Below are positions 11,701-23,825 of a stretch of DNA of 64,000 nucleotides, in pieces. Within the stretch, counting starts at the first letter, position 1; each line of letters begins with the position of its first letter. A program made the translations under genes and the position numbers. Source of the stretch: Ilyonectria destructans (taxonomy: Eukaryota; Ascomycota; Sordariomycetes; Hypocreales; Nectriaceae). The DNA is taken from positions 496,001 through 560,000 of the forward strand of contig JAHEWK010000022.1 in the NCBI GenBank assembly GCA_020740775.1, read 5' to 3'. A model generated the notes under the pieces. It worked only from the letters and a program-made list of their open reading frames with translations, was not told the origin of the DNA and did not search any database.

Positions 11701-14700
11701 GATAATGGCCGCTCGGTGAATATTCTGTTTGCGATTCTCATCAGATACTGGCGGTTTAAATTTGCCTTGGCTTCGTAGTTTGCAGTTGTTGCACCTAGCC
11801 CGACGGCGCTGGTTGTGCTGATACTCGGAAAGAGCTCTGCTGCTATGGCCACTCTCTTCCAGATCGGATCTTGGATTTTTGTGGTGTAGTTTGTCAAGTA
11901 GTATATCAGCGCCATTGTCTTGCTTTGGGTACCGATGAAGGAGATGTCGTGATTGTGCCGCAACCCAACCGCCATTGGCTTGTTCCATCGGTTGATCATG
12001 GGATGTGAGCGTTGGAGCCGAAGTATACCATCCGCGCCGAATTCGCTTTTTGTAAAGAGCTTCCAAGGCGCATGGAATCGACACGTGGGCTTCTTTTCTC
12101 CCCCCCTGATATGAGAGTATTTGACACAAGTTGCAGTGTGGACATGCATCTGGACCCTGCCCGCGCAAAAGTGGGCTTCATCGTCAAACTGTTCAGAGAA
12201 GCGCCCCGTATCGATCATCAAGTGGGATATGTTGTCGTAAACTACCCTAGTCTCGCTCTCCTCACTAAAGGCAGCGGATTCGTCCAGATCCTAGATAATA
12301 GTATAGCTTCCGACCTACGTTGGCCTTTGGTTATATGGATATATGGATGCACATACCTCGGTAAAGACAGAATCGACATATTTCAGGATTCCTTCCCGTT
12401 CCATCGCCGCACTCTCATCATCCTCCCCATTTCCATGAGCACCGATGAACTCCCCGAGCTCCAAGTTCCCTTCGAGCCATAGCAAACCATGGACATGAAG
12501 AGCACCGCGTTCGTTGGTCTCGACAGCGCCAAAATACTGTCCAATCCGACCAAAGACAGATTCCTCCCCAACCTTGACGTAATGCTCAAAGAACATCTCT
12601 ACTTCGCGGTGGAAGAAGATGGCAGAGCTTATGGGGTCAGTTATCGCCAGCTTCACTCTTTCATACCTATCCTGAAGGGCCCGAAGCAGGGTTGCTTCCG
12701 CGGCAGCCTTGTCCTCCTTTCGGTATGCCGCCAGACGTAGTTTTACCGAGTTCGTAATGTCATTAGGGTTCAGCGTAAACCAAATCGCCGGTATACCGTA
12801 TCTGATGATGAGCGCTTTAATCTTTCTGCGCATGGCTAGCCGCGACTCCTGCGACATGGCCTGTTTGTAGCCAAAGTATGAGATGTATCGCAGGAGCTTT
12901 TTGATACCTTCATCTCGGGTGCTCCCGCCAGCCTCTAACTCCTTTTGCACTTCCCACAGCCTCTCTGGTGTTAACGACTGAATGATCCTCTCAACCTCAG
13001 GAAAATCGGTCCGTCGCACGCTCACCATACTTACTCCTCTATTCCTAGACCGAACCTCTATGTTGAATACTAGGAATGAAAACGCCGGATGATTGGCAAA
13101 GCGGCCACCATGTCGTTGCAGCACTTTCTTCATCCATGCGTGAAGTCGGAGATTACGTGTTGGCGAAATCGCATCCTCTCCACCCTCTCCAATACTGTCT
13201 CTATCACGGACATGCCCTGTGAGCTGGACACTGTTCTTCCACAGGTCCGATTCCATCTCTTCCTTGCACCGTGGCCCACCGAAACCGAACGGGAATAGTG
13301 TTGGAAATGCTTTTGCAAGATGCCAGAGATCATTGCTATCTGCAAACTCATTGCCTCTTGAAATGTGAATGTATGGCTGAAGGTGCGAATCCTGCGCGCT
13401 CCCAGTCGGCTGGTTGGGCGGCTGTGTTTGCGCATTTGTGTGTCCACCTCTGATGGTATCAATAGCAAATTGCAGTTTATCGGCATCGGTTGCTCGCGGT
13501 GCTGTATCCAGTGGAAACATACCAGATGCAAGGATCTCATCAAGAAAGCTTCCCATGCCCTCATACTCAAGCTCCTCCCTACTGCGCTCGTCATAGAGCT
13601 GCTGATCCTCGTCGTAACTTACATCATTCTCATCATACGCTCTGCCCAGCCCGTCCACAATCTGTTCCAGTGACTGGGGCCCAGCGTCATCCATTCCACG
13701 TTCTGCTGGGGGCACAATGTGCGCTGTTCGCGTTTCTTCCCATGCCGATGGTTCATCTCTCTCTATCCTGTCATAGATCTGGCTCGGAACCCCATGCGCC
13801 GGCTCTCCCCAACTATCCAACTCGGCTTTGTCGATTTGGATGTGCCGATAGTGGGGGTTAAATTCTTTTAGCCAAAGCAACGCCCGTTCCACAGCTCCTC
13901 TCCGGACTGAGAGCAACTTGGATAGATCGCTGGGGGCTGGTCTCTGCGGCCCATGCCAAGATATATGGATGTCCTCCAAAGATTGTAGAAGCGGATGTGG
14001 TAGTACTGTGGTAACCAAGTCTTGAACACTGTTTGGAAACACAGTTATGTGACCCTTTACATGCCGTGCATATGCCGTACTCTGTTTGGTGCTTTTTGTC
14101 ACTTTGATTCTTGCAACGAAGCCGAAATGGGTGTTGAGTGCGATCAGCTTCTCCTCAACCAATGTCAGGTCTCTGAGAGCATCCGGGTACATGTGCTCGC
14201 AACCAAGTGCTTGATGCAAGTTCCTACCCCGCGCCATATTGCATTCGCGGATCTTCATTGCACAGTTTTCGCAGCTCGGTATAGCCTTGCCAACAGGGAA
14301 GCAATCTGGACATGAAAACGTGCGGCAGCTATTCATCGCTGCGCTATTTGTCCACTCTTCCCAGCTAAGCTCTTTTATCTCCATCGTGCTGATTTTCCGA
14401 TAGCATATCATGCATGTGTGTATGGGTAGGGTGTCCATGTTGTGAAATGATTGATAAAAGTCCATGACTGTGGATATATTCCTCTCACGGGGGACCGGCT
14501 TACGCCAATCCTTTGTGTAGGATATTCTCTCCTTCTCTGTAAATTCATCTTCCAGATGCTTAATAGCTCTCTTGAATGCCTGGGTTTGCACTTCAAGGTT
14601 GCTACTCTCAACCCGTCTTCGATTTTGCCTTTTGTTTTGTTCTTGTCCGCGTTGGTCAGCCTTACGCTTGGCGCCAAGTTCTTGTTGGCCATGTTGATCC

Positions 14701-15473
14701 ACATCTGAAAAGCTTAGAATGCTCATACATTGCTGCATGCCCAGTGCATTGTGCGGGTGATGTTGGGTCCCAATGGCAACCAGTGGTCTTTGCTGTTGGA
14801 TTTGTCTCCTTTGCCTCCAGTTTCTTTCCCGGGCATCTTTCCGTCTTGATGCACGAGAAGTTCGCGGTTTGCCTCTTGATCTTGGAGGCGCTTGTATTGG
14901 TGTCGTACTCCTTGGCGGCGGTCGACTCATCCAACTTTCAGGGCTCTGTACTTGAGTATTGATGGTGTCGGCTTGGTATGCACTTGGCTGATGTTCCTGC
15001 ACCCGATTTCCTTCTCCAACTCTCTGCCTTGGTACACGAGAACCTCGCGGTCTGCCTCTTTTTCTTGGAGGCGCTTGTATCGGCGTCGTGCTCCCTGGTG
15101 GTGGCCGACTCATCCAGTTTCCTGCCGCCTGTGTTTGCGCATTCGCATTGTCGATTTGATTTACACTTGATTGGTATTGTCGGCGATTACCGGGTTCGCT
15201 TGATTGGCCAGTTGATTGTGATCCCTCTAGTGCCGGGTCTATAGGTACGGTTTCTGGAATATCACCAGGTGTACTCGGTTGCACAGTAGAGAGTGACCTC
15301 CTTAATCCCAGGCCCACAGGCTGGACATCCGGAACACGATCGGATATGCTTGGTTGGACAGTAGAATGTGATTCTCTTGGTGTTGCGTTTGTATTCGAGT
15401 TTGCCGCACCAAAGATATCATTGTACATCTTCAGCCCGAGACTGCTGAGTGTGCTGCCAAATGACGAATCCAT
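8701..15473 (-). CDS. Helitron Rep/PIF1-type helicase (RepHel)
   Basis: Three exons (15473-12357, 12290-11191, 11131-8701) give about 2215 residues; both introns are GT-AG, and the second has a TACTAAT branch site. Order: a Pro/Ser-rich N-terminus with AT-hook-like KRGRPRG blocks; a Cys-rich segment (CMICYRK, CPDC, CENC); the Helitron-like N domain with the HUH-type motif ALHVHGLLW near residue 990; a tyrosine block IYYLTNYTTK near 1167 that probably holds the nicking tyrosines; then a PIF1-family helicase with Walker A GGEGGTGKS near 1710 and Walker B LLIIDEVSML near 1796. Such proteins nick and peel one strand for rolling-circle transposition. The three exons read without a stop, so it may be active. 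Spliced introns inside a RepHel gene are worth confirming with RNA. Confidence 0.9.
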
Positions 15474-16804
15474 TACAGGATAGTGTATGTACGAATATTC
15501 TTAGGGTGTGTAATCATGTGTATTAAGCCAAATAGTATTATAAATATGAACGATAAAGGTTGATGCCATTCACAATGCTGTTTTGTGATCGGTACATTCT
15601 GGGGCAGATTTCGATTCTCCCACACTAACCGGTCCTACTCTGCTCTTGATCCGATTCTATCCCGATACTCCCACGTCATCTTTATCTCTACTATACCTAT
15701 CAAACTATATGATAAAATCCTCTATCGTCATTGTCTTGGCCCACCTACCAATAAACGATACGTCTATCCCACCATGGTCTTCTTTACTCTTCCAATTTCA
15801 TCCCAATATCGGACTTGATTATTCATCCCGTCATATACTCGGAGCATCATCACGCCGGTATACCAATAGAACATCATATTCCTCCACCCTCTTATTCTTC
15901 TAACATTAATAACATCGGGCTTGATTATTCATCCCATTATCTAGTCGGAATGTCATTACACCGGTATACCAATAGAACATCATATTCCTCCACCCTCTTA
16001 TTCATATGGCCGCTGCAGTATTGATATACCAATAGATCAAAATATCCCTTCACCCTCTTTCGTTGTAATGGTAACATCGATGGGCACTTATGTGATTGAT
16101 ATAATACACACTACGTTATTTCATCTACCTATCATATAGTGCTCAGCTCTCATACTTGTTTTGTCAATTTTTTTTTTCATGCGTTAACGTCTTAGTCAAT
16201 CCTTCGTAATCATGGGAGAAGGCAATTCTGTTCAACAGCTACGTTGATTGATCAATTCCGCTGTGCAAGTATCCACTTGGCAGGGATCAAGGCTCTTAAC
16301 TCAAGATGCTTTACTGCGATCGGCGACATGTGCTGACGTTTTGGCCAAATCCTTTGTACTCATGGAAAAAGCAAATCTGTTCACCATCTACGTTAATTGG
16401 TCAATTCAATTGTGCAAGTATCCACATCGGCAGGGATAGTAGTTCTTGGCTGAAAATGTTGGATGGAGATCGGCGATGCTACATCCTCTCTACGCAACGA
16501 AATACAGTATCTTTACCAAGTGGTATCAATATCCGCATTGGATATACTATATCAATTAATCGATCATAAATATCAGATGTGTTTCTTCTTTGTTCTGTAC
16601 ATTTGCATGCCAATCTTGCAGGCTTATCTTACAATTGCTTTCTCCCTCTCCCTCTCCCTCTCCCTCTCTCTCTCAGAGTCATAATCTTAACTGCTATCCC
16701 ATTTTTTATCGAAACATTTGCTGGTTCAATATATCTTGTCTTCATCAACTTCTACCTCAAATTTCACCTCAACTTCCACTCTTAGCGGTCATCCCCCTCC
16801 GCGC
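15474..16804. promoter_or_regulatory. Divergent promoter region of the Helitron with long direct repeats
   Basis: The 1.3 kb between the two divergently transcribed Helitron genes. A ~105-bp unit containing GCCGGTATACCAATAGAAC occurs at about 15811-15915 and 15916-16015, with a degenerate third part to about 16060. A second direct repeat around TCAATTC...TGTGCAAGTATCCA lies near 16245-16290 and 16390-16435. The region is AT-rich and has no coding sequence. The repeats could be Rep or transcription-factor binding sites. Confidence 0.55.
16641..16676 (+). repeat. Pyrimidine microsatellite (CTCTCC)n
   Basis: About 36 bases of CTCTCC/CTCTCT repeats on the plus strand, ~130 bp upstream of the second Helitron gene's start. 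Such CT tracts are common in fungal promoters and may mark its core promoter. Confidence 0.7.
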
Positions 16805-18259
16805 ATGCCTCATGACTCTCAGAAAAACCTTGGTAGTGATATGACCATGTTCTTTTTTGGTCAGCCGGATATCCCAACGCGGTTTCCTACATCAGATGAA
16901 CAACTTATAAAGAGCCTCAATGTTGAAGCTCTTGGCAGGGTTTGTCTTCCACCCCCTCCCTATATGACACTGCCTGAATATTCTGTGCTGCGTCCTGAAG
17001 AGTATCGATCCCCTGATCCACTGCCGATTTACTTTAGTCTCAACCTCTCTGTCTATAACCAGCAGATTGTTGAATCGGAGTGGGAGAATCAGTGGTTCCA
17101 TTTCACTGGCAAAGTACACCCCTACGCACTGGAGTGGGTGCTACGGGAGCCTGATGTTTTCGGCGATGAAGATGGTGACGGCGAAGTGTACAAGGTTCCA
17201 GTTGTTCTCATACGCGACTTTGGATACCAAGCGTAAGCAGACTTATCATTTCCCCTTAGCTCGAGTTCGACTATCGCGCTTGCCACTAATGTAACTATCA
17301 GCATTGACCCACGAACTCTTTGCAATGGTGAGGGCTTTCCACTTATCCAACCGGTTGTTTCTTTGACCGGGCAGGTTCTCGGGACAGGTCAAACCCACTT
17401 GATCAAGGACTCTGTCCCGCTGTTGGATGATGCGCAGCTGAGATGCTGTGCATTTATCCAGTGCTGTACCTACATCACGCCGGGTCAACCATCAAAGATC
17501 CCTTTCAAAGGCTTCCACCCCTTTCAAGTTTTTATTCTCTTTCCTATTCGCGCTTTGCCATTCTCTCTCCTCCGCAAGAAGATGGCAGATAGGAAAGATA
17601 CACAGTTTGTTCCAGGTGTTCCCTTCAACTGCGTCGGCAAGATTGTTGGCCTGCTTGACCATAGTCTTATGGTAGCTGCCCCTACAGTTGGTGAGAAGGA
17701 CTATATTTTCATTGTCGTTCCCGACTCTTGGACGTTTCCGGACAAGAGCACGCCACCTGCACCTGCCGCTAACACAGTGCCCCCCTCTAAAACCGAACCT
17801 GGCCCATCCCAAGCTGGCGGCTTCGCAGCAGCGAGGTCTATGTTCAAGTCTCCCTCAAAGAAATCTTCACAGGTGCAACAGTCACGGTCACAATCATCAC
17901 AATCGCCGCAGGGAGGTCCATCCCAACAACCCGTTACTCCATCTCAGAACAAAAGGCCCGCAACCTCCGCATCTCCATCGTCTCAGTCAAGTTCGAACAA
18001 CCCCGCCCCCAAGAGACTCAGGGGGTCTACTGTAACTACCGCAACATCTCCAATCATTGCAGGGTCGCCGGTCTCCCCTTTAACATCCGTAGACTCTGAT
18101 GAAAACGATAACCATGAAGAAGGTGAAGCGAAGGAAAACGAGGACTCTCGATCACCTAACATATCTGCCACACTCCGATCCTCCGTTCGTCCTAATATGA
18201 GGTCATCAACTACCGAACCAGCTGGCAGGAACAAGAGGCATCCGACAAAGAGACTTTAA
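16805..18259 (+). CDS. Second Helitron gene, possible OB-fold DNA-binding protein
   Basis: Two exons (16805-17232 and 17302-18259; GT-AG intron of 69 bp) encode about 461 residues. I chose the ATG at 16805; the frame is open further upstream but without an ATG. The first ~300 residues look globular, with alternating hydrophobic strands; FNCVGKIVGLLDHSLM followed by DYIFIVVPDSW resembles one OB-fold subunit. The last ~160 residues are low-complexity Ser/Pro/Gln with basic KR patches and an acidic run, likely disordered and nuclear. It sits inside the element, divergent from RepHel, so an accessory role such as single-strand binding during rolling-circle transfer is my inference. I do not recognise a named family. 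Confidence 0.7.
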
Positions 18260-18829
18260 GTAGCCTAGTATAGTGATAGTGTGTGGTATTTTGGGTTGTT
18301 TTATTGGGTTCGAAAAACATATAGGTTGATATGTGGGGGAAATAAGCGTGCGGTTTCAACACCAGTGCGAGTGATAAAAGTCCAATGGTCTCAACACCAG
18401 CACATCTTGGCATGGCAGTTTCTTATACTCAAATTGACAATTTTCCCTCTTTGGTATTGCAACTGATTGATCTCTGCTAGTCTCAGTCCCTTGGTCCACT
18501 ATCTCAATTATTCACCCTCACCCTATTGGCTAGGTCTCTTAGTTCCGCATTAAGCTCTTCAAATCGTGCCACTCAAAATGGTGCCTTCTCCTCAAAGCCT
18601 GCTGCATACGTCTTATTGGCTACGCAAAACAAAGGTAACACACACACACGCCCTATTGGCCAAGTCTCTTCATCCACCCACCCAGAGCCGACCACTTAAA
18701 ACCGTGCCCTCTTCTCAACACCTGCAACAACCCACTAGTAAAACAGGCTCTTGTTGCAAGCTTCGTACCGAAAGGCTACTTAGCGCAAGGGAGCCGCCAA
18801 CTTGCCAACCACGCCCAGCTTCCAACTTC
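18260..18829. other. Right (5') end of the Helitron and short spacer
   Basis: No gene. Diverged direct repeats of CCCTATTGGCCAAGTCTCTT and of ACTCAAAATGGTGCC/ACTTAAAACCGTGCC types occur at 18525-18720, next to the 5' terminal half-site ending at 18776. A CACACACA run lies near 18639. From 18777 to 18829 is unassigned sequence. Confidence 0.5.
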
Positions 18830-19565
18830 CAATTGATAGGGGTGCCGCACCACTTTGATACGGGTGCCGCAAGCTTACGGGTGCTGCACTTTTAGCAATT
18901 CCCATTGGTCCAAAGACTCGTCGGCCCCCGCACAAGGCGGTGAGCTGGTCCGCTCCACCCTGCCTTAACACTGGAGGGACCACCGCCACTGTCACGGTGG
19001 TGTTTTCGTGGAGTAACTGGGTCATCACAGGCATAGAATGGAAGCAAATGGCCTAGCGACTACGGCCGTGGACGATAAGTATAATGGCTGGTGGACGCGT
19101 TGTCCCAAATCCACTGGGGGCGAGCAATTCAACTTATTATTCTTCTGCTGCGTTACAGTTTGACTACAATACACTGTTCCTTCTGGCTTTCGGCTGAGTA
19201 CATATTTCGAGGCCGATGGTTGAACTGCCTGACTGGTCTGGGTTGCTTGACAACGGCGATTGTATTTGACTAGAGGGATTAGTCCTAATTGGACTTCTGC
19301 GGCGGCTTATATTGGCGGCAGCGGCATCTGGTGAAGGCATTGTAGAGCTGCGAGAGGGCCTTCATGCACTCATCTTGGTCCTTCGAGTTGTCGACGGCGA
19401 AGGCGCGAATCGTGTTGACACCGAGGTCGGCAAGAATGTGGCAGAATTCCGGCACGTACCAGTGCACTAACAGGTGTGATTTGAGCCAATGGGAAATGTT
19501 AGAAGTGCGGCACCCGTAAGCTCGCGGCACCCGTATCAAAGTGGTGCGGCACCCCTATCAATTGC
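18830..19565. mobile_element. Small inverted-repeat element carrying a host gene fragment
   Basis: Inverted repeats of about 60 bp, nearly perfect, lie at about 18830-18890 and 19504-19565. They read AATTGATAGGGGTGCCGCAC, then CACTTTGATACGGGTGCCGC. The exact termini are uncertain: a TA duplication outside GGGGTGCCGC would suit a Tc1/mariner-type MITE, but the outer bases also pair. The ~600-bp interior carries no transposase but a fragment of a cell-wall gene. This has the layout of a Pack-type (gene-capturing) element. Confidence 0.65.
19348..19455 (-). pseudogene. Captured fragment of a GH72 beta-1,3-glucanosyltransferase (Gel/Gas type)
   Basis: About 36 codons on the minus strand encode VPEFCHILADLGVNTIRAFA, then VDNSKDQDECMKALS. 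This matches the conserved N-terminal part of fungal GH72 proteins (LGVNTIRVYAVDPTKDHDECM-like), which elongate cell-wall beta-1,3-glucan at the plasma membrane. Nothing else of the gene is present: no signal peptide, catalytic Glu residues or GPI signal. The fragment lies wholly within the inverted-repeat element and is flanked by unrelated sequence. It cannot encode an enzyme. Confidence 0.65.
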
Positions 19566-19718
19566 CATTGATAGAAAGCCGGCTTAGCTAAGCACGAATC
19601 CTCCCCAACATTTGGCGTGCTTTCCCCAGACCCATGAGATGAATGCACAAAGCTTCTACTTACATATATACTCCGTTTCGCACCTCTGGTCGTGTTTTCT
19701 GTCCTCCAACAACGGTGC

Positions 19719-22364
19719 TTACATCAAAGTAATGACTCGGTCGTCTTGGCGAGCTACCTGGCCAATCCACGAGCTATAGTCCTCCTTGTCAGCAAAAGAT
19801 ACCATGCCGACCCCAACGCGTCGGAATTGGTCTCGGATTTCTTCTGTAAGAAGAAGGAAGACTCGAGATGGCTCACGTCCGTCCAGCCACCGTGGGTATC
19901 CGTAACCGGTTGGCTCCGGGCCTTTCTCAAATTCCAACATCTCAAACACCTGACAGCTCTCCATTGCGCAGTCTTGGTAGTCAAAAGACCAGTTGCTGTC
20001 AAGCGGCAACTCCTGGTTGGAAGCCACATCCATAAGGGCTTGTGCAGGATAGAGACGGCTCTTCAAAGTCAGTGAACCGCGTGGTTGATATGTCGTCTGA
20101 TCAGTCCCAGCATCATTTGATACTAGTGTCGCAAGCGGGACAACGCCCGGCGCTCTTCCCGTCCTATCGAGATAGTCGAAAGAAACTGCACCTTCAACCG
20201 ACACCCAGGTCCAAGATGGCAAGGCGGGTTTCTGAAGCGCAGATGCCGGTTTGTTCCAGCAGAGACTCTCCAAAAGCTTGTCGCCTAACCAGATGCCGCC
20301 GACAAACTTGTTCTCGAGAACTGTTTCCATGGACTTTGAAACGGCCCAAAACGCAGCCAGCCGGTCCGACGGGTTGGGGAGTTGGCGTTTGGTAAAGCCC
20401 TCCAGCTGCGACTGCCACGCATTATAAGGCTTCGATTCTGGCTCTGGAAAGCCCGGTATGGGCGGTTGTCCTGGTAAGCCCCGAACGGCGAGTTTAGTCT
20501 GAATACGCTCTCTGCTCTCAAGAGAATACCAGGGCAAACACTTTGCAGGATCGGCTTCCGTAGCAAAAGTACAAGCGCACTCCCACTGCAAGATTCCACG
20601 GCCGAAATACAACATTCTTTGACTCAAGAGCTGCTCTTGCAAGGTCCACCCCCGCGAGTTGATGGGACCCTCGATGTCGGAATTATCCCCCAGCCAGTCG
20701 CGGTACAGTGCGTGGCCCTGGATCTTCCCAGCCTTCCATCTAGGACGCTTGCCCTTTCGCAGCCATAGATTGAGAGGCACTGGGTAGGGCGATTGGCCAG
20801 TTCGGCTTTGGAACAAACTGTCTTTGGAGCTTTTCGCGACGAGGCTCGTGATAGTCAGTTCCGCGTGCAGGTATATGGAATGCATACAAGCTATCTCGGC
20901 TGCCCAGTCATGCGGGTCGTCCTGGACAATGCACAGTGCATCGATCCAGATGTACCGAAGACCCAGGGCTTTCGTTGCCAATACGGCATCTCGCAGCGTG
21001 CTTGGCAAAGTTGAAAGAGCAATTTCCTTCATGTGCAACTCAAGAGTAGCCTTGGTTATCTGGAGCGTTTCGTGAGGCGGACCCCAGCAGTATGACAGTG
21101 CCGCATATCGCTCAGAGGCATCCACATTGTCTGTCAGAAATGGGTACTCTCGTTCCACGTCTACAAGTCTCGATGGATACTGTTTGTTGTTTGTGGCCTG
21201 GGACATTCTCTGGCAGTCTCCATGCGATGCTTTGCACGTTTCGAGCCACTCTTTTGCGGTCCACATGGCCCGCGACGAACTGGTGCCAAGACGGTTATCG
21301 TCAAGCACAGTCGAATTGGGAATTGAACATTCGTCAATAGCAGTCAGCATGAACTTGCTTTGCAAGCTTCCATAACGCAGAGTGAGGTGCTGGAAGTCAA
21401 AGTCGGAATTTGATGCAGCAAAGGCCTTTGCGGGAACCTGCAGTTGTACCGGTGTATCTCGGAAGCCGTTATCGACTTCATCTGTGCCAAGGATGCTTTC
21501 AATAGTCGTTGGCGCTGTCTTGGCCAACAAATCAGCCAAGAGTCCGCAAAGCGAGCAGCCCTCGGATACAGAAGCTTCAAGCAGTGCCCGATTTGTGTGT
21601 ACGAGAAATTCCAAATCGCAGGCTTCGCCGCTATTAGAGTGATGGTTGAAGAGAAATTGAAACCCTAAGCAGCGGTCACATAGATTCTTGGTGAAATGGC
21701 GCTTATCAATCCCGGCAATCTCATACATCTGAGCGTGAAGAGAATCAATGAATTGTTCAAGAGTCGTTGTATCCGTCGTACCAGTTCTCGAGAGGTCTGT
21801 CTTGCACAACGCGTGACAATACGCCGCATGCATATCCGCCGGTGGGATGAGGCGGTTGCTTGTTATGATCGCAAGAAGATCCCGAGCTTGTTGCTTGGTA
21901 CAGGTCGAATCCGATAAAGAAATGGGTAGTGGAATTCCGTGGGACATGAGCAAAGACGCGGTTTCACAATCCCGGGTCAAGATGGCCAGGCCTAACAAAG
22001 TCCATGGGCCCATCTCAGGGTAAATGTCAGCTCCACCGTCAACGAGGAGTTGAATGACCGAAGCACCGCCGTACATCATGGCCAAGTGGATTGGCAGAAA
22101 GCCTCCGGCCGCCTTAACCTTAGAGTCACTGTCTTCCCACCACAGGCTCGCTTTGTGGGAAGGAAGGTCAAGATGGGCGCCGGACTGGATCAGAAAAGCC
22201 ACTGCATCATGGCGGTCCCAACGGATAGCTTCATGAAGAGGAGTTTGCCCAAAAGCGTTGAGAATGTTTGGGTCAGCGCCAGCCTGGAAAATCTCCTTTG
22301 CCAGATCTACCTCACCAAGCCACAATGCTCAATGTAGAGGTGTTCCAGTGGAACCATACTTCAT
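19719..22364 (-). pseudogene. HET-domain protein with N-terminal ankyrin repeats, early stop
   Basis: The long frame encodes three to four ankyrin repeats (GADPNILNAFGQTPLHEAI, PIHLAMMYGG), a Cys-containing linker (CDRCLGFQFLF, CSLCGLLADLL), and a HET domain with its conserved blocks YAALSYCWG, LRYIWIDALCIVQDD and RGWTLQEQLLS. HET proteins trigger cell death in vegetative incompatibility and related responses. The most natural start, the ATG at 22364, is followed after 11 codons by an in-frame TGA at 22331-22329, inside TPLH-stop-ALW where ankyrin repeats usually have Trp or Ala. The rest, ~868 codons, is open. So it is either a recent single-nonsense pseudogene or starts downstream. No intron is evident in the main frame. 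Confidence 0.8.
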
Positions 22365-22467
22365 CCTTGCTCGTTTCCGTTGGGACGACACAGCCACCTT
22401 GGGGGCTTGGTTCCATCATTTGTTTCTCTGTCTATTTCACGTCTAGGTCCAGTCCAGCCGATATGAA

Positions 22468-22740
22468 TTATCGCATTATATCTGAAAATCGGTTCGTGGT
22501 TGATTGCCAATACCGCGCCGGCCTGAAATCACGCTTTGGTTGTGTTGCATTTGCCTGTCGATCCGGACCACGCTGGTTTTGAACGAATGGTGTCATAATT
22601 GAAGCTTCTTCTGAACTAATATTGCCTCTTACATTCTGCTCATCTTGGTTCATGAGCGCGACCTGATCGGTCGAGTGGGATACAGCATCACTGCTCGAGC
22701 AGTCCGTCGTCTGGCTTGGTGGGTTCCGTTTGTCGGCCAT
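22468..22740 (-). CDS. Hypothetical 90-aa ORF upstream of the HET gene
   Basis: A polar, Ser/Gln/Asn-rich frame starting with an ATG at 22740. It lies 100 bp upstream of the HET-ankyrin frame on the same strand and could be its first exon, but I could not find a splice pair joining the frames. No domain is recognised. Confidence 0.3.
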   Translation of the reverse strand: MADKRNPPSQTTDCSSSDAVSHSTDQVALMNQDEQNVRGNISSEEASIMTPFVQNQRGPDRQANATQPKRDFRPARYWQSTTNRFSDIMR

Positions 22741-23825
22741 TGATCAAAATCGAAATTGGAGAATACAACATCAAGAAAAGGGAAGAACACTAAAGGTTAT
22801 AAGCATTGAGGGTGAGATGTAGTGTGCAATACTCCATGCGAAAGCCAGAGCTAGCTATTTGTGAAACACCTGTTGTGGCTCTGCTCGCACTGCCCCCTTT
22901 GCTGCATGGTGAAGCAGATTCCCAACCGTGCTGTGGGAAACTCAACCGCACATGTAACAGTACAATAACATACCAACACCTAAACCACTTTAGGGATGAA
23001 AGAGAGAGATACAGACGAGCGAGAAAAGACAAGAACGCACGAACACGGACCTGTGCGTTCTGTTGCAGCTCTTGTGGTGGATGCAAATTTGGTGACGTGG
23101 ATTGATGCTACGTCAGCTCGGTCAGAAGCTAGCAACCAAGAGATTGAATCTGATGACTAAGGGGATACGTGTCTGAGCCTTAATACCGTCTCACAGTCGT
23201 CTCCCGGGCGATAGGCATGAGTGGTACTCAAATGTGACAAGGCATTGTGCATAACCTCAACGTTCAACATCAAGGCGCCCTAAAGTTACTCACGAAGGTA
23301 TTGGAACCCCAATGTAGGCCTTATCAATTACGTTCTGACTGCCTTACGACTAGTGCCAAGGGTTCAACGATGGAAAATTGAACCGTTATCCCCTGGTTGT
23401 TTTATCGCCAAAAGCTTCTAGATAATCAAAAAAAACGCGATCGTCTCAAATCACTACTATATAATAGAATTACTTCAAAGGCATCGAGACTTATATCAAG
23501 GGCCTTTAACTAGTATATAGCTAGGGCTATCGTTCTTAAGATGGCATAAGAGGTGATAAGTATATCACCTAGTTTTCTTATGACTCTCGGTACCTAGACA
23601 ATCGCCGAACGAGGCCAAGCTGTCACGTTTTGCGGGTGCCAACTGTATCGACAGGACACTGGAGCCGCTGAAGTGGGAGCTACTCCAGCGGAACCTCAGG
23701 ACCGCCTGCAAGTATATCCTTCCATTGGGATTTAAAATGCTTAAATTGTGAAGAAAGCTGTGTTTTTTTGACTTTGTGCTAGCAGCAACTCGCCCTTGAT
23801 GGAGCGGACAGCCTCAACAATAGTA
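22741..23825. other. Intergenic region, no gene seen
   Basis: AT-rich in the middle (23400-23600) with no credible gene on either strand. A GC-richer patch at 23600-23710 contains an imperfect palindrome (GCTGAAGTGGGAGCTACTCCAGC) but no recognisable product. Confidence 0.5.

Larger units (their letters stand above)
7988..18776 (-). mobile_element. Autonomous Helitron (Helitron2-like, asymmetric terminal repeats)
   Basis: A 10.8-kb element holding a Rep/PIF1-helicase gene on the minus strand and a second gene on the plus strand. The left (3') end contains a perfect hairpin, CCTTTCG-GTA-CGAAAGG (7989-8005). The right (5') end at 18761-18776 carries the inverted half-site ending CGTACCGAAAGGC. 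Short inverted repeats in which only the 3' copy forms a hairpin are what is reported for Helitron2-type elements. Flanking bases are T on both sides, fitting insertion between two T residues. There is no target duplication, as expected. A second copy of the 3' hairpin lies at 8434-8450, so the functional 3' end could be either one. Confidence 0.75.
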
